A stretch of 64,000 nt of DNA, from assembly GCF_009177095.1 (NCBI RefSeq), contig NZ_AP021861.1:5748501-5812500 (forward strand). The letters run 5' to 3'. The notes under the pieces are model-generated. The model made no database searches. It was not told the DNA's origin and saw only the letters and a list, made by a program, of their open reading frames with translations. A program made the position numbers and the translations under genes. Shown here piece after piece: positions 25,756 through 33,805 of this stretch (position 1 is the stretch's first letter; each line of letters starts with the position of its first letter). This DNA is from Lacipirellula parvula (GTDB taxonomy: Bacteria > Planctomycetota > Planctomycetia > Pirellulales > Lacipirellulaceae).

Positions 25756-26982
25756 ATGCCTACTAAGTCCATCAGATTTATTGTTGCGGCTATTGGCGTC
25801 GCGATTGCATTGCCCTATGAACCAAACGCCATGGGTCAGGGGCGAGGGTCGGAGCCAGCAATCCACGCACTTGACGACAGCACCGTAGACGTCGAGAGCG
25901 TATTGCATCACTTGAGACAGTTTGACTCCGTCTTCGTAGCAGGATTTAAGGCCACTGCAATTGAAGACAGGATTGACCGACTTAGCCCTAGGGGTCCCTT
26001 CTTTAAGGTGAAAGCCCGTTGGACCTTCACTGCCGAGGCAGACAAAACAGCGTACCTTATGGAGATCGTAGATTACGAAACCCCCCATTATGTGCCGCCT
26101 TCCGAGCGGGAGTGGGACACGGATGGAATGCGATTTGGCAATGCTGCGAAACCCGCAGCCGTTGCAGGATCAGATGAGAGTATGGCTGCGACTGTGCGCG
26201 CGACGGAATGGGGTTACTGGGGCTCAGATGCTTGCGGAAATCATCAGATCGATCTCTCCCTTCTGGTGTCTAGAGAGGGCCAGAGGCAGGAGGTTGGAAA
26301 GCTTTACAACTCCTACGTCTACCCTCCTCGAGATCTCTCGCCCATTATGAATCAGCTGACCTATCAGTGGGCAATGGGCCGATTCTTCTCGGGTAGCATC
26401 GACAAGGTCCTGACGGTAGATAAGACTTCTAAGAATCGTCTTCATGTCACTGCGCTGGGTCGAGCTTACTCAGGCGCCAATGGCAAATGGGATCTTGAAA
26501 TTGAGCCGGCTGCGGCCTGGATCGTGCGAAAAGCCAAGTTCTATGCGGCCGCAAGTCCCGCAGTGGTTTTTGCGGAGATGGCGAATGAGGGCGTCACTTG
26601 GAGCGGCTCATACTGCATCCCGAAAGATTCGTACGTCAACTTCCTTGGCCCGCTTGAGGACATGAAGTCATCGCCCGGTGCAACAACGGTGCATCTCGCT
26701 TTTGAGCCTGCCGTCGAGGAGTTCGACAGCACGCTGTATAGCCGCTCCCAGGAGGCCGTACTACGGAGCAATGAGCCCAAGCTCACCCTTACGGACGGCC
26801 GTGTTTCCCCTGCGATAGTGTCGCAGCCCAACCTGCCAGACTTGAGCTTGGCACTGACTGAAGGCTCGTCAAACGCTGGGCGACAATGGTTTCTGACGGT
26901 AAACATAGTAGTAGTTGCCGGAATCCTGGCGGCGATCGCGTATAGAAGATGGTGGAAAAGCGACGGAATACCGCCCGCGTAA
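25756..26982 (+). CDS. LolA-like exported protein with C-terminal membrane anchor (module A)
   Basis: 408 residues. A signal peptide (FIVAAIGVAIALP) is followed by a beta-rich domain whose blocks (FFKVKARWTFTAEADKTAYL, WDLEIEPAAAWIVRKAKFY) recall LolA/LolB-like half-barrels. The C-terminus has the anchor RQWFLTVNIVVVAGILAAIA followed by YRRWWK. The same ending pattern, Arg-x-Trp then Asn, a hydrophobic run with LAAIA, aromatic and Arg/Lys, is found in the protein at 29306, so the two are paralogues in architecture. Probably anchored in the inner membrane facing the periplasm. The LolA-like assignment is from pattern only. Confidence 0.6.
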   Translation: MPTKSIRFIVAAIGVAIALPYEPNAMGQGRGSEPAIHALDDSTVDVESVLHHLRQFDSVFVAGFKATAIEDRIDRLSPRGPFFKVKARWTFTAEADKTAYLMEIVDYETPHYVPPSEREWDTDGMRFGNAAKPAAVAGSDESMAATVRATEWGYWGSDACGNHQIDLSLLVSREGQRQEVGKLYNSYVYPPRDLSPIMNQLTYQWAMGRFFSGSIDKVLTVDKTSKNRLHVTALGRAYSGANGKWDLEIEPAAAWIVRKAKFYAAASPAVVFAEMANEGVTWSGSYCIPKDSYVNFLGPLEDMKSSPGATTVHLAFEPAVEEFDSTLYSRSQEAVLRSNEPKLTLTDGRVSPAIVSQPNLPDLSLALTEGSSNAGRQWFLTVNIVVVAGILAAIAYRRWWKSDGIPPA

Positions 26983-26996
26983 AATGGAGAGCTACA

Positions 26997-27521
26997 GTGA
27001 TTCGACGACTGATTTTTGCGATCATCGCTGTCGCATGCGTGGCCTCCGCCACGCATGCGATGGATTCAGTGAGCAGCGAAGGAACGTGGCCGACCTCGTG
27101 GCCGAAGGAGCTAGAGGGGCTGCGCAAGCAAGCCATTTCCGTCGTGGGCGGCACTGACTGTCGAATTCACCACGAAATCACTTTCGACCAGCGCGATGCA
27201 TTCGAAGCGGCTTGGCCATTCATCCTCGCACTGAAATCGAAAGGAGCTCCACTGATCATTCTTCGAAGTCCAGACCCGAATATGAGTCGCGCGCTCGAAT
27301 CTGGTGTAAGGGTTTGGCCCGCCGTACGTAGTGCTCCGAAGAGTGAGGTGGCAACACCGCGAAACCCTAATGCATCGAACATGAGAGCGCGCTGGGCCAA
27401 TTGCACATTCATTGAACTAGTTGTAGACGGGAAGGTAGTTGACTTGAATCGCATTAGCTTGCCCGCAGATACCCCAATCATCGATCGCCGATTCGACGTC
27501 AAGAAAAGAATAGATAAATGA
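26997..27521 (+). CDS. Exported hypothetical protein (module A)
   Basis: 174 residues from GTG 26997, chosen because it is preceded by GGAGAG and yields a clean signal peptide (MIRRLIFAIIAVACVASATHA); the frame also runs from 26949 inside the previous gene. The mature part of about 150 residues has two cysteines. Family not recognised. Its stop overlaps the ATG of the DUF1573 gene (ATGA at 27518), and it starts 14 bp after the LolA-like gene, so the three form an operon. Confidence 0.6.
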   Translation: MIRRLIFAIIAVACVASATHAMDSVSSEGTWPTSWPKELEGLRKQAISVVGGTDCRIHHEITFDQRDAFEAAWPFILALKSKGAPLIILRSPDPNMSRALESGVRVWPAVRSAPKSEVATPRNPNASNMRARWANCTFIELVVDGKVVDLNRISLPADTPIIDRRFDVKKRIDK

Positions 27522-28654
27522 AAAAATACGGCGCTACTGTTGGAATAAATCGCAATATAAGGTGCCACCTTTCTTTTCATCTCATGGTCGCGATAGTGAC
27601 GATTGCGTGCGCGACCGGTTGTACTCCCTCGCAGCAGGAGAGCCTCTCGGCAGCTAAGCAACTGCAGACGGCGTCGTTGGTCTGTACTGAAGCCACATGG
27701 AACTTGGGGGAAGTACTGGTAAAAGGCAAGGCTCTCGACTTCACCCACGTTTTTCATGTCGAGAACCGTTCAACAAAGAGCATTAAGCTTGCTGATGTCC
27801 GATCTGATTGCGGGTGCGTAGTCGCCGATGACTACGAATCCGAGATCCCCCCAGGGCATTTTACAGATATTAGCGTCACTATTTCCGTGTTCGGGCCGCC
27901 GGGCGGTTTTCGAAAGACGATCATGGTGATAGACGACGACACTTCCCAGCCCCCCTGCGCGCTGTCGATAGTGGGCAGTCGAGCAGTTAGCGACCTTCTC
28001 TATTGTTATCCCGCCAAGATTAACTTTGGGAGGATCTGCCGCGGTGATTCGAAAACGAAAGAGATTCTAATCTCACGCTACGACGGCAGTGCGGTCAACT
28101 TTAGAACTTTCGTGAGCGACGAATGCCGCCTGAAGATCGACGGCAAACCAACTAGCCTCACGCGGAGCGACGAAATCTTGCGTCGAAATTGCGAATTGAT
28201 TCAGGTGCCACTAAAACTCGAACTGGATACGGAGCCTGTAGGTCTGTTTAAATCCAAGGCTAGAATCCTCACGGAGTCGACAGACGAGGGCACAGCCGAG
28301 CTTGAGATTGAATTGGAGGCTACTATTATCGACAAGGCCACGCCATGGGTTCCGTCTATATTTGTCGGCCGACTACCCGCTGACGAAATTATTGAACGCA
28401 GCCTTGTGGCGATCGACGACCTTGAACAGATTCCGCGCATCATCTCCGCTTCGTATAGCGGCGATGCTTCAATGCATACTGAAGTTATCGATAGCAACGA
28501 CCTCGACTCAACCAAGGCTCCTAGAGTTCGAATCACCCGAATTGGTGTTGGTTCCGGAAATCGCCTGGCCCGCGGGCGACTAACAATTGAAACGTCACGC
28601 TCGCCGGACGCGACGCCCGCCGTCGTTGAGATTTCGGCCTTTCTTTCTCCTTAA
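27518..28654 (+). CDS. DUF1573-type lipoprotein (module A)
   Basis: 378 residues. The N-terminus is a lipoprotein signal (VAIVTIACATGC with lipobox ATGC). Residues about 55-150 match DUF1573, an Ig-like domain: WNLGEV start, FHVENRS strand, then SDCGCVVADDYESEIPPG, where the DCGC and PPG elements are family hallmarks. The remainder is another pair of beta-sandwich-like domains of unknown type. DUF1573 is thought to be a periplasmic or outer-surface binding domain. Overlaps the upstream gene by four bases. Partner in module B is the C39-DUF1573 protein at 30494. Confidence 0.75.
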   Translation: MKKYGATVGINRNIRCHLSFHLMVAIVTIACATGCTPSQQESLSAAKQLQTASLVCTEATWNLGEVLVKGKALDFTHVFHVENRSTKSIKLADVRSDCGCVVADDYESEIPPGHFTDISVTISVFGPPGGFRKTIMVIDDDTSQPPCALSIVGSRAVSDLLYCYPAKINFGRICRGDSKTKEILISRYDGSAVNFRTFVSDECRLKIDGKPTSLTRSDEILRRNCELIQVPLKLELDTEPVGLFKSKARILTESTDEGTAELEIELEATIIDKATPWVPSIFVGRLPADEIIERSLVAIDDLEQIPRIISASYSGDASMHTEVIDSNDLDSTKAPRVRITRIGVGSGNRLARGRLTIETSRSPDATPAVVEISAFLSP

Positions 28655-28701
28655 TCTACCGTCCGAAGCTACCTTATTAGTCGTACTTTCAGGATTTTAC
28701 T

Positions 28702-29079
28702 ATGCGTAATTTGATTAAATGCACTTGCCTCGCTGCCATGCTTTACGCCACAGCAGTTGCCGCCGGAGCCGATCCGTTGCCCAACGCGACCTGCTTGCCC
28801 AAACGTACCTGGGCGTGCGCGGAGCAGGGCACGCTCTCTTGCAACTACCAGCAGTCGACTTGCAGCGGCGAATGTAAAACTTGCCTTGGTAATGATACGG
28901 TGCCTGCAAAGATGTGCTTCAGAAGCGAAGGCGGCGAATGCCCACCCGCCGCTTCGTATATTTGCGGCCAGCGGTTTGATAATGGCGTTTGCACCGATGT
29001 GGAGGGAAACTGCATCTGCGTGAATAACCTGGTCACGGGCGAAGACGGAACCTGCACGTTTTGGTCGTGCAACAATTAG
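28702..29079 (+). CDS. Exported Cys-rich small protein (module B)
   Basis: 125 residues with a signal peptide ending AVAAGA. The mature protein of about 100 residues has 14 cysteines in motifs such as CSGECKTC, GNCICVNN and FWSCNN at the C-terminus, so up to seven disulfides. Family not recognised; it is knottin- or EGF-like only in composition. It stands 47 bp after the DUF1573 lipoprotein gene and upstream of a LolA-like and a C39-DUF1573 gene, mirroring module A. Possible substrate of the C39-like peptidase or of the disulfide system (inference). Confidence 0.7.
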   Translation: MRNLIKCTCLAAMLYATAVAAGADPLPNATCLPKRTWACAEQGTLSCNYQQSTCSGECKTCLGNDTVPAKMCFRSEGGECPPAASYICGQRFDNGVCTDVEGNCICVNNLVTGEDGTCTFWSCNN

Positions 29080-29305
29080 CGTTGCTTGGCTTCTCTTGTC
29101 AACATGCTTCAGTTCGTAGGCACTCGCTCAGCAAGGCTGTAGCTGAAGGTTTTTCTGCCGCACCGAGGCCGCCTGCGGCGATTATCGATGGCAACCGGAA
29201 TGCGTGAGAAACCGCGTCACAACAGCTACTTCTGCCTCAGGCATTAGCCAGCAAGAACCATTCGATCGTTGCATTGGCTATTGATCTCATCGCGCGCTGA
29301 AAATC

Positions 29306-30463
29306 ATGCTAGCTACGATTGCGAAAACTGTGAAAGCTTCGAATTTCCGAGTTGCCCGACTGGCTGGGATGCACGCGGCAATCGTATGCACCGCGGCTTC
29401 GTCGCTCCTCGCGATGCCGCGCCCATGCGCAGCGCAGATGACCGCTCGGGACTTCGAAAGCTTATCTGAAACAGACAAGCGAGCCGTTCTGACGAGCGTG
29501 CTGCGGGAGCGCGAAATAGCAGTAAGAAATGTTAGGGCGAAGTCAATTTCACGGGTTCTCGTGCTGGAATATCGGGGCGATAAGCCTGGCCCCGTGCTTA
29601 GTGATAAGGTCGGTCGTTTCGAATGCGAAACTCGTCGCAAAGATGGGAATCGCTGGACGAGCGTCAACTGGTATCTTCCGACATCCGCTCACCCCAACCA
29701 GAAGGTTGTCACCTCGATAGACTCTTCCTCCGGCACCGCGCGGTCTGTAGCCGAGCAACATGGCTATGCGGGCATTTACGGCGCGGTCGACACCAAAGAA
29801 GACCAACTTGTCCGGTCAAGTCGATTTCAATACTGGTTCGACGGCAATTACGATAGGGCAGCGAACTTTCCAATTAGCTTCCTGCTCAAGAACATTGGGG
29901 CTGTCGAATTTGAAGGCACGAGCAGCGATGGCGGCGATATCAAGATATCTCTTCAAGTAGACCTTAAGGAGGGCACTCCTTACCACGATAAACGCACTAT
30001 CTGGCTCGATCCTCGCAGGGGCTTCATGCCCGTGCGAATGGAGTGGCATTGGGATTTCGAGTCCTCTCCGCCCTTAGACCAGGATTTGACGCTCGAAGTT
30101 AAGGCGATGAGCGAGGACAAAGGGGTGTGGTTTCCGACTCATTTCATTGAGACCGTTGTCTCGACACGCTCCATTGAAGAAGGTTTTTGCACTCAATACG
30201 AAACGACGGCGAGCGACATTCAAGTCGGGGTCGTGACCGCGGAGGACCTTAAGGTCCACTTCGGCAAGGAGGTGGAAATTCATGACCGAATTACGGGCAC
30301 GCGAACGAAAGCAGGTAAGGTCATTCAGTCGGGAGACAATCTCACGCCACTAGTCGCCGATGGAGATACTGCTCCACTCCGAACTTGGTGGGTGCCCCTT
30401 AATGTCACCCTCATTGCAGTGCTCCTGGCGGCTATTGCATGGCGCAAACTAAAACGCAGCTGA
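29306..30463 (+). CDS. LolA-like exported protein with C-terminal membrane anchor (module B)
   Basis: 385 residues. The N-terminal signal region ends near PRPCAA. The body is beta-rich, with the LolA-like block TIWLDPRRGFMPVRMEW and FEGTSSDGGDIKISLQV. The C-terminal anchor LRTWWVPLNVTLIAVLLAA then IAWRKLKR matches the anchor of the module A protein in spacing and in the Trp, Asn, LAAIA and basic elements. Probably a periplasm-facing membrane protein binding a hydrophobic or peptide ligand. Sequence similarity between the two bodies is low, so this is architecture-level paralogy. Confidence 0.6.
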   Translation: MLATIAKTVKASNFRVARLAGMHAAIVCTAASSLLAMPRPCAAQMTARDFESLSETDKRAVLTSVLREREIAVRNVRAKSISRVLVLEYRGDKPGPVLSDKVGRFECETRRKDGNRWTSVNWYLPTSAHPNQKVVTSIDSSSGTARSVAEQHGYAGIYGAVDTKEDQLVRSSRFQYWFDGNYDRAANFPISFLLKNIGAVEFEGTSSDGGDIKISLQVDLKEGTPYHDKRTIWLDPRRGFMPVRMEWHWDFESSPPLDQDLTLEVKAMSEDKGVWFPTHFIETVVSTRSIEEGFCTQYETTASDIQVGVVTAEDLKVHFGKEVEIHDRITGTRTKAGKVIQSGDNLTPLVADGDTAPLRTWWVPLNVTLIAVLLAAIAWRKLKRS

Positions 30464-30493
30464 TTGGTTACAAGATCTTAGGAAACTGCGATA

Positions 30494-32056
30494 GTGTTCA
30501 AAAAAGGTCTTTGCGTCGTGCTTGTCGGATGCCTGCTAGGTTTTGCCGCGAGATGGGGCGCAATTGCAAAGTATCGGCTAGCTTCGGAAATCAACCCGTC
30601 GCACGCAGATTATTACAAAGTGATCTGCGGGCCCATGAGCTTGTCATGCGCGATGGCGCGCCTTGGCGTGAACGCAACCGCGGCGCAGGTGGCAAAAACT
30701 TGTCGCGTGACCCCGTACGGTGTTTCCCTGATCGATTTAGCGGACTTCGCAGGCGGGCAGTCAACGATAGCCAACACCATTACAGAGTTAAGTTGGGATG
30801 ACCTGCGCAATATTAATGGCGTTGCGGTCCTGTTCGTCAACGGCGACCACTACATCTGCGTCGATCCACGAGTCGACAACTCCGACGGGAGCTTAAGGGT
30901 CTACGACGGCGACGCTCCTGCTCGATGGTGCTCTAGGACAGAATTGGAGAGAATCTGGACGGGCAAAGCGTTGGTGCTGGAGAAGCGACGTCCAGCTACG
31001 CCGAGCGATCGCCCCCAACTAGAATGGGACGAATGCTATATAGACCATGGACTTATCCCCCAGGGCGAAGCCCCCGTCTATGCATTCGAGTTTCACAATC
31101 GCGGCTGCCAGGATCTCATAGTTCAAGACATTAAAGTGAGTTGCGGTTGCACCAAGCCGACGCTTTCTCAAAAAAGAGTGGCCCCAGGCGAAACGGCTCG
31201 GATTGAAGTCAGCTTAAACCTCGAGGGCCGGGAGGGTCGCGTGCAGCAATCGGTATTCGTCGAGACTAATGACCCGATAATTCCGATATCTCTTTTAAGA
31301 GTGGCATGTGCGACTCCCAGGAGAAGAGCGATCTCGACTGAGGCAATGCGCTTCGACGACATCTCGCGGGGCGGTCAACTCAAGCAACAATTTATCGTCG
31401 CTGCCCCCGGCTTCGAAGGCATCGAAGTGCGAAATGCAAACTTCAATTTGGAGGGGAACGCGATTTCCGACCGAGACTTGTCTTGCTCAATATCGTGGAA
31501 GCCTATCCGTGCAGCAACCAAGATGTTGAGTAGTCGACTGGGATTCGCGGCGACGCCTGGCGACTATTTGATTGAAGTGGCGTTCGAGGCGCGGAACAAC
31601 TGTCCTATTGAGACTTTCCGCGGTGAGTTAGTAATCACAGTAGACAGCAACGCAGTTCCAGCAACCCATAGGGTTTCCATCGAAGGCAGTGTCGTTCAGG
31701 ACGCCTACGCGGCCCCGCAGGTGGCCCTCATTACCCTCGGTCCTGGTCCTAATGACGGCGGCGCAGCCGAAATTCGTTTGCGGAGCCGAACGCATAAGAG
31801 AATCCAAGTGAATAGGATAAACACGGGAGGCGTTCATGCCTTACAAATTGCGCTGAAGAAAGGAACAGGGGAACGCGAAGCGACGTATGTCGTAAGTACG
31901 CGCTTGCCCAAAATACTGCCCGGAGATGTTCCAGTCAGCGGCGAGGTCGTGTTCGAGCTGGAGGGCAATTCGCGGGTGACTGTGCCGGTCACGATATTTC
32001 GTGCTCCCGCAATTAAACTTCCGGAAGATCGATCGAATGGGTCGCAAGCTCAGTGA
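30494..32056 (+). CDS. C39-like peptidase fused to DUF1573 domains, 3' end replaced by IS
   Basis: 520 residues from GTG 30494. An N-terminal signal anchor (VLVGCLLGFAARWG) is followed by a papain-fold C39-like domain (about 35-160): catalytic Cys in KVICGPMSLSCAMARLG, His in NGDHYICVD, Asp in VYDGDAP. Residues about 175-280 are DUF1573 (DECYIDHGLIPQGE, then VSCGCTKP and VAPGETARIEV), and two more beta domains follow. C39 peptidases usually sit in bacteriocin exporters and cut after Gly-Gly leaders; here the domain is extracytoplasmic and has no ABC partner. The stop codon (32054-32056) is the first three bases of an IS3 element, so the native C-terminus, probably some 15 residues longer, was lost. 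Confidence 0.75.
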   Translation: MFKKGLCVVLVGCLLGFAARWGAIAKYRLASEINPSHADYYKVICGPMSLSCAMARLGVNATAAQVAKTCRVTPYGVSLIDLADFAGGQSTIANTITELSWDDLRNINGVAVLFVNGDHYICVDPRVDNSDGSLRVYDGDAPARWCSRTELERIWTGKALVLEKRRPATPSDRPQLEWDECYIDHGLIPQGEAPVYAFEFHNRGCQDLIVQDIKVSCGCTKPTLSQKRVAPGETARIEVSLNLEGREGRVQQSVFVETNDPIIPISLLRVACATPRRRAISTEAMRFDDISRGGQLKQQFIVAAPGFEGIEVRNANFNLEGNAISDRDLSCSISWKPIRAATKMLSSRLGFAATPGDYLIEVAFEARNNCPIETFRGELVITVDSNAVPATHRVSIEGSVVQDAYAAPQVALITLGPGPNDGGAAEIRLRSRTHKRIQVNRINTGGVHALQIALKKGTGEREATYVVSTRLPKILPGDVPVSGEVVFELEGNSRVTVPVTIFRAPAIKLPEDRSNGSQAQ

Positions 32057-32136
32057 CCTGCTACCCAAAAACGAGTCCGTCGGTTAGAAGACTGTGGAGG
32101 CGAGATCTGGCCAAGCGTTTTTTGGGAGGATTGGTC

Positions 32137-32403
32137 ATGAAGAAGTCTCAGTTCACGGATCAGCAGATTGCGTTTACCGTTCAACAGGCGGAGGCTGGCA
32201 TGGCGGTGGAGGAGGTCTGCCGGAAGCCTGGGATCACCCAGCAGACGTTCCACCGCTGGAAGAAGAAGTTCGCGGGCCTAGGCGTCGCCGAGGTGCGGCG
32301 TTTGAAGCTACTGGAAGAAGAGAACAAGAAGCTGAAGGCTCTGGTAGCCGACCTCAGCCTCGACAAGCAGATCTTGCAGGACGTCCTGTCAAAAAAGCTT
32401 TAA
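32137..32403 (+). CDS. IS3/IS407-type orfA
   Basis: 88 residues from ATG 32137, preceded by GGGAGG. Contains the IS3-type HTH (IAFTVQQAEAGMAVEEVCRK, then PGITQQTFHRWKKKF) and a leucine-rich coiled coil (KLLEEENKKLKALVADL). It ends DVLSKKL at TAA 32401. Binds the terminal repeats and joins orfB by frameshift. Confidence 0.9.
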   Translation: MKKSQFTDQQIAFTVQQAEAGMAVEEVCRKPGITQQTFHRWKKKFAGLGVAEVRRLKLLEEENKKLKALVADLSLDKQILQDVLSKKL

Positions 32404-33236
32404 GGCCTGCTCGTCGCCGCGAATTGGTCCGCGAAGCGGAGGCCCGCTACGGGATCAGCGAGCGGAAGGCGTGTCGAGTGCTCGGTTGCCCGCGCTCCAG
32501 CCAGCGCTACCGAGTTCAACGAGACGAGCAGGCCGCGTTGAGGATGCGGTTGAGAGAGTTGGCGGCGGCCCGCGTGCGGTACGGCTACCGGCGATTGCAC
32601 ATCCTAATGCAGCGCGAGGGCTGGCAGATCAACGCCAAGCGGGTCTATCGGCTGTATTGCGAGGAGCACCTGGGATTACGGACGCGAACTCCCAAGCGTC
32701 GAGTCAGTTGTCGAACGCGAGTCGGTCGACCGGCGGCAGAGCAGATCAACGACTGCTGGGCGATGGACTCCATGGCTGACGAACTGTTCGACGGCCGTCG
32801 GATCCGGGTGTTAACGATAGTCGATCACTTTTCACGTGAGAGCTTAGCGATAGAAGTCGGCCAGCGGTTCCGCGGGCAGGACGTCGCTCGCGTGCTCATG
32901 TGGATCGGCGCCGAGCGCGGTCTGCCCAAAACGATTCGCGTGGACAATGGAACCGAATTCACCTCGAAGGCGCTAGATCAATGGGCCTATGCCAACAGCG
33001 TCCAGCTTGACTTCAGTCGTCCTGGCAAGCCCACGGACAACGCCTTGATTGAATCCTTCAACGGCCGGCTCCGCGCCGAGTGCCTGAATGAAAACTGGTT
33101 CTTGTCCTTGGAGGGCGCCGAAGAGAAGATCAGCAACTGGCGGACAGACCACAACGAACATCGACCTCATAGCGTCCTGGGGAACCTGGCCCCCAAGGAG
33201 TTCGCTTCAACTTGCCAGGCATGCCTGGCAAGTTGA
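32389..33236 (+). CDS. IS3/IS407-type orfB transposase (DDE)
   Basis: Read after -1 frameshifting (KALRPARRRELVREAEARYG). HTH_21 region, then rve core with D in CWAMDSMADEL, D in IRVDNGTEF and E in NALIESFNGRLR, and the family ending EHRPHSVLGNLAPKEFA. Full length. The open frame also runs upstream out of phase from 32094, which is not coding. Confidence 0.9.
32391..32397 (+). promoter_or_regulatory. Programmed -1 frameshift heptamer A AAA AAG
   Basis: orfA codons read tcA AAA AAG CTT TAA. A-AAA-AAG is the classic IS3-family slippery site; slipping back one base gives AAA AAA GCT TTA, the orfB frame, just before the orfA stop. Confidence 0.85.
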
Positions 33237-33284
33237 AGCCCCGCAATTCTTACTTACCTTGGACCAGTTTCTGGTAGCAGGTCA

Positions 33285-33805
33285 AGCAAGCCAATTCCTA
33301 GCGTTCCGACTGGATCAAGATTAGGGTGAAGGTCAAGCATAGAAAGGTTGCGTAAAGCGGAACAATTGAGTTCAATATTCAATACAAATGCAATCGGCCG
33401 CGAATAACCTGCGCGTCACGCGGCGATTGCTGGATCGCTCGAACCAATGTCATTGCCTGCTAACATCGGCAGTTATCAAAGTGCTACTTTATGCGTTAAA
33501 TAGCGGAGCCATCGACTATTTTAAACGGACCCTTCCCTCTCGATTTAGATAAAAGAAAAATTCCATTTCCTCCGCAGGTATCAACCACAACATATTCAGT
33601 TGTTTTCGAGAGTTGCTGCTTTCCCCTTTGCGAGGCCAACATCGCCGTGGTCGACAGGTAGTGCATTTACTGCGTGAAGATAGCCGCCCTGATTCAATTT
33701 CTCTAGTGATTGATGCCTTTGCAGAAGTTCGCATACTCCTGTGCAACGCAGGCTGAAAATTGCTTCAATACATCCTCTTCTAATTCGTTAATTTTATAAA
33801 TTAAT
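33285..33805. other. Intergenic region after IS; remnant of interrupted gene tail
   Basis: The first 45 bases can complete the interrupted gene: after Q, the frame reads SKPIPSVPTGSRLG then TGA (33285-33329). The remaining 480 bp is AT-richer and non-coding, and should include the promoter of the DUF1559 gene. Confidence 0.5.

Larger units (their letters stand above)
32054..33284 (+). mobile_element. Complete IS3-family element (IS407-like), 1231 bp
   Basis: Ends are TGACCTGCTACCCAAAAACG at 32054 and its imperfect complement ending GGTAGCAGGTCA at 33284. It encodes orfA and orfB with a canonical frameshift site. All catalytic residues are present, so it is probably active. A clear 3-bp target duplication is not visible (CAG on the left, AGC on the right). 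It interrupts the end of the C39-DUF1573 gene and belongs to a different subgroup from the copy at 17907. Confidence 0.92.
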
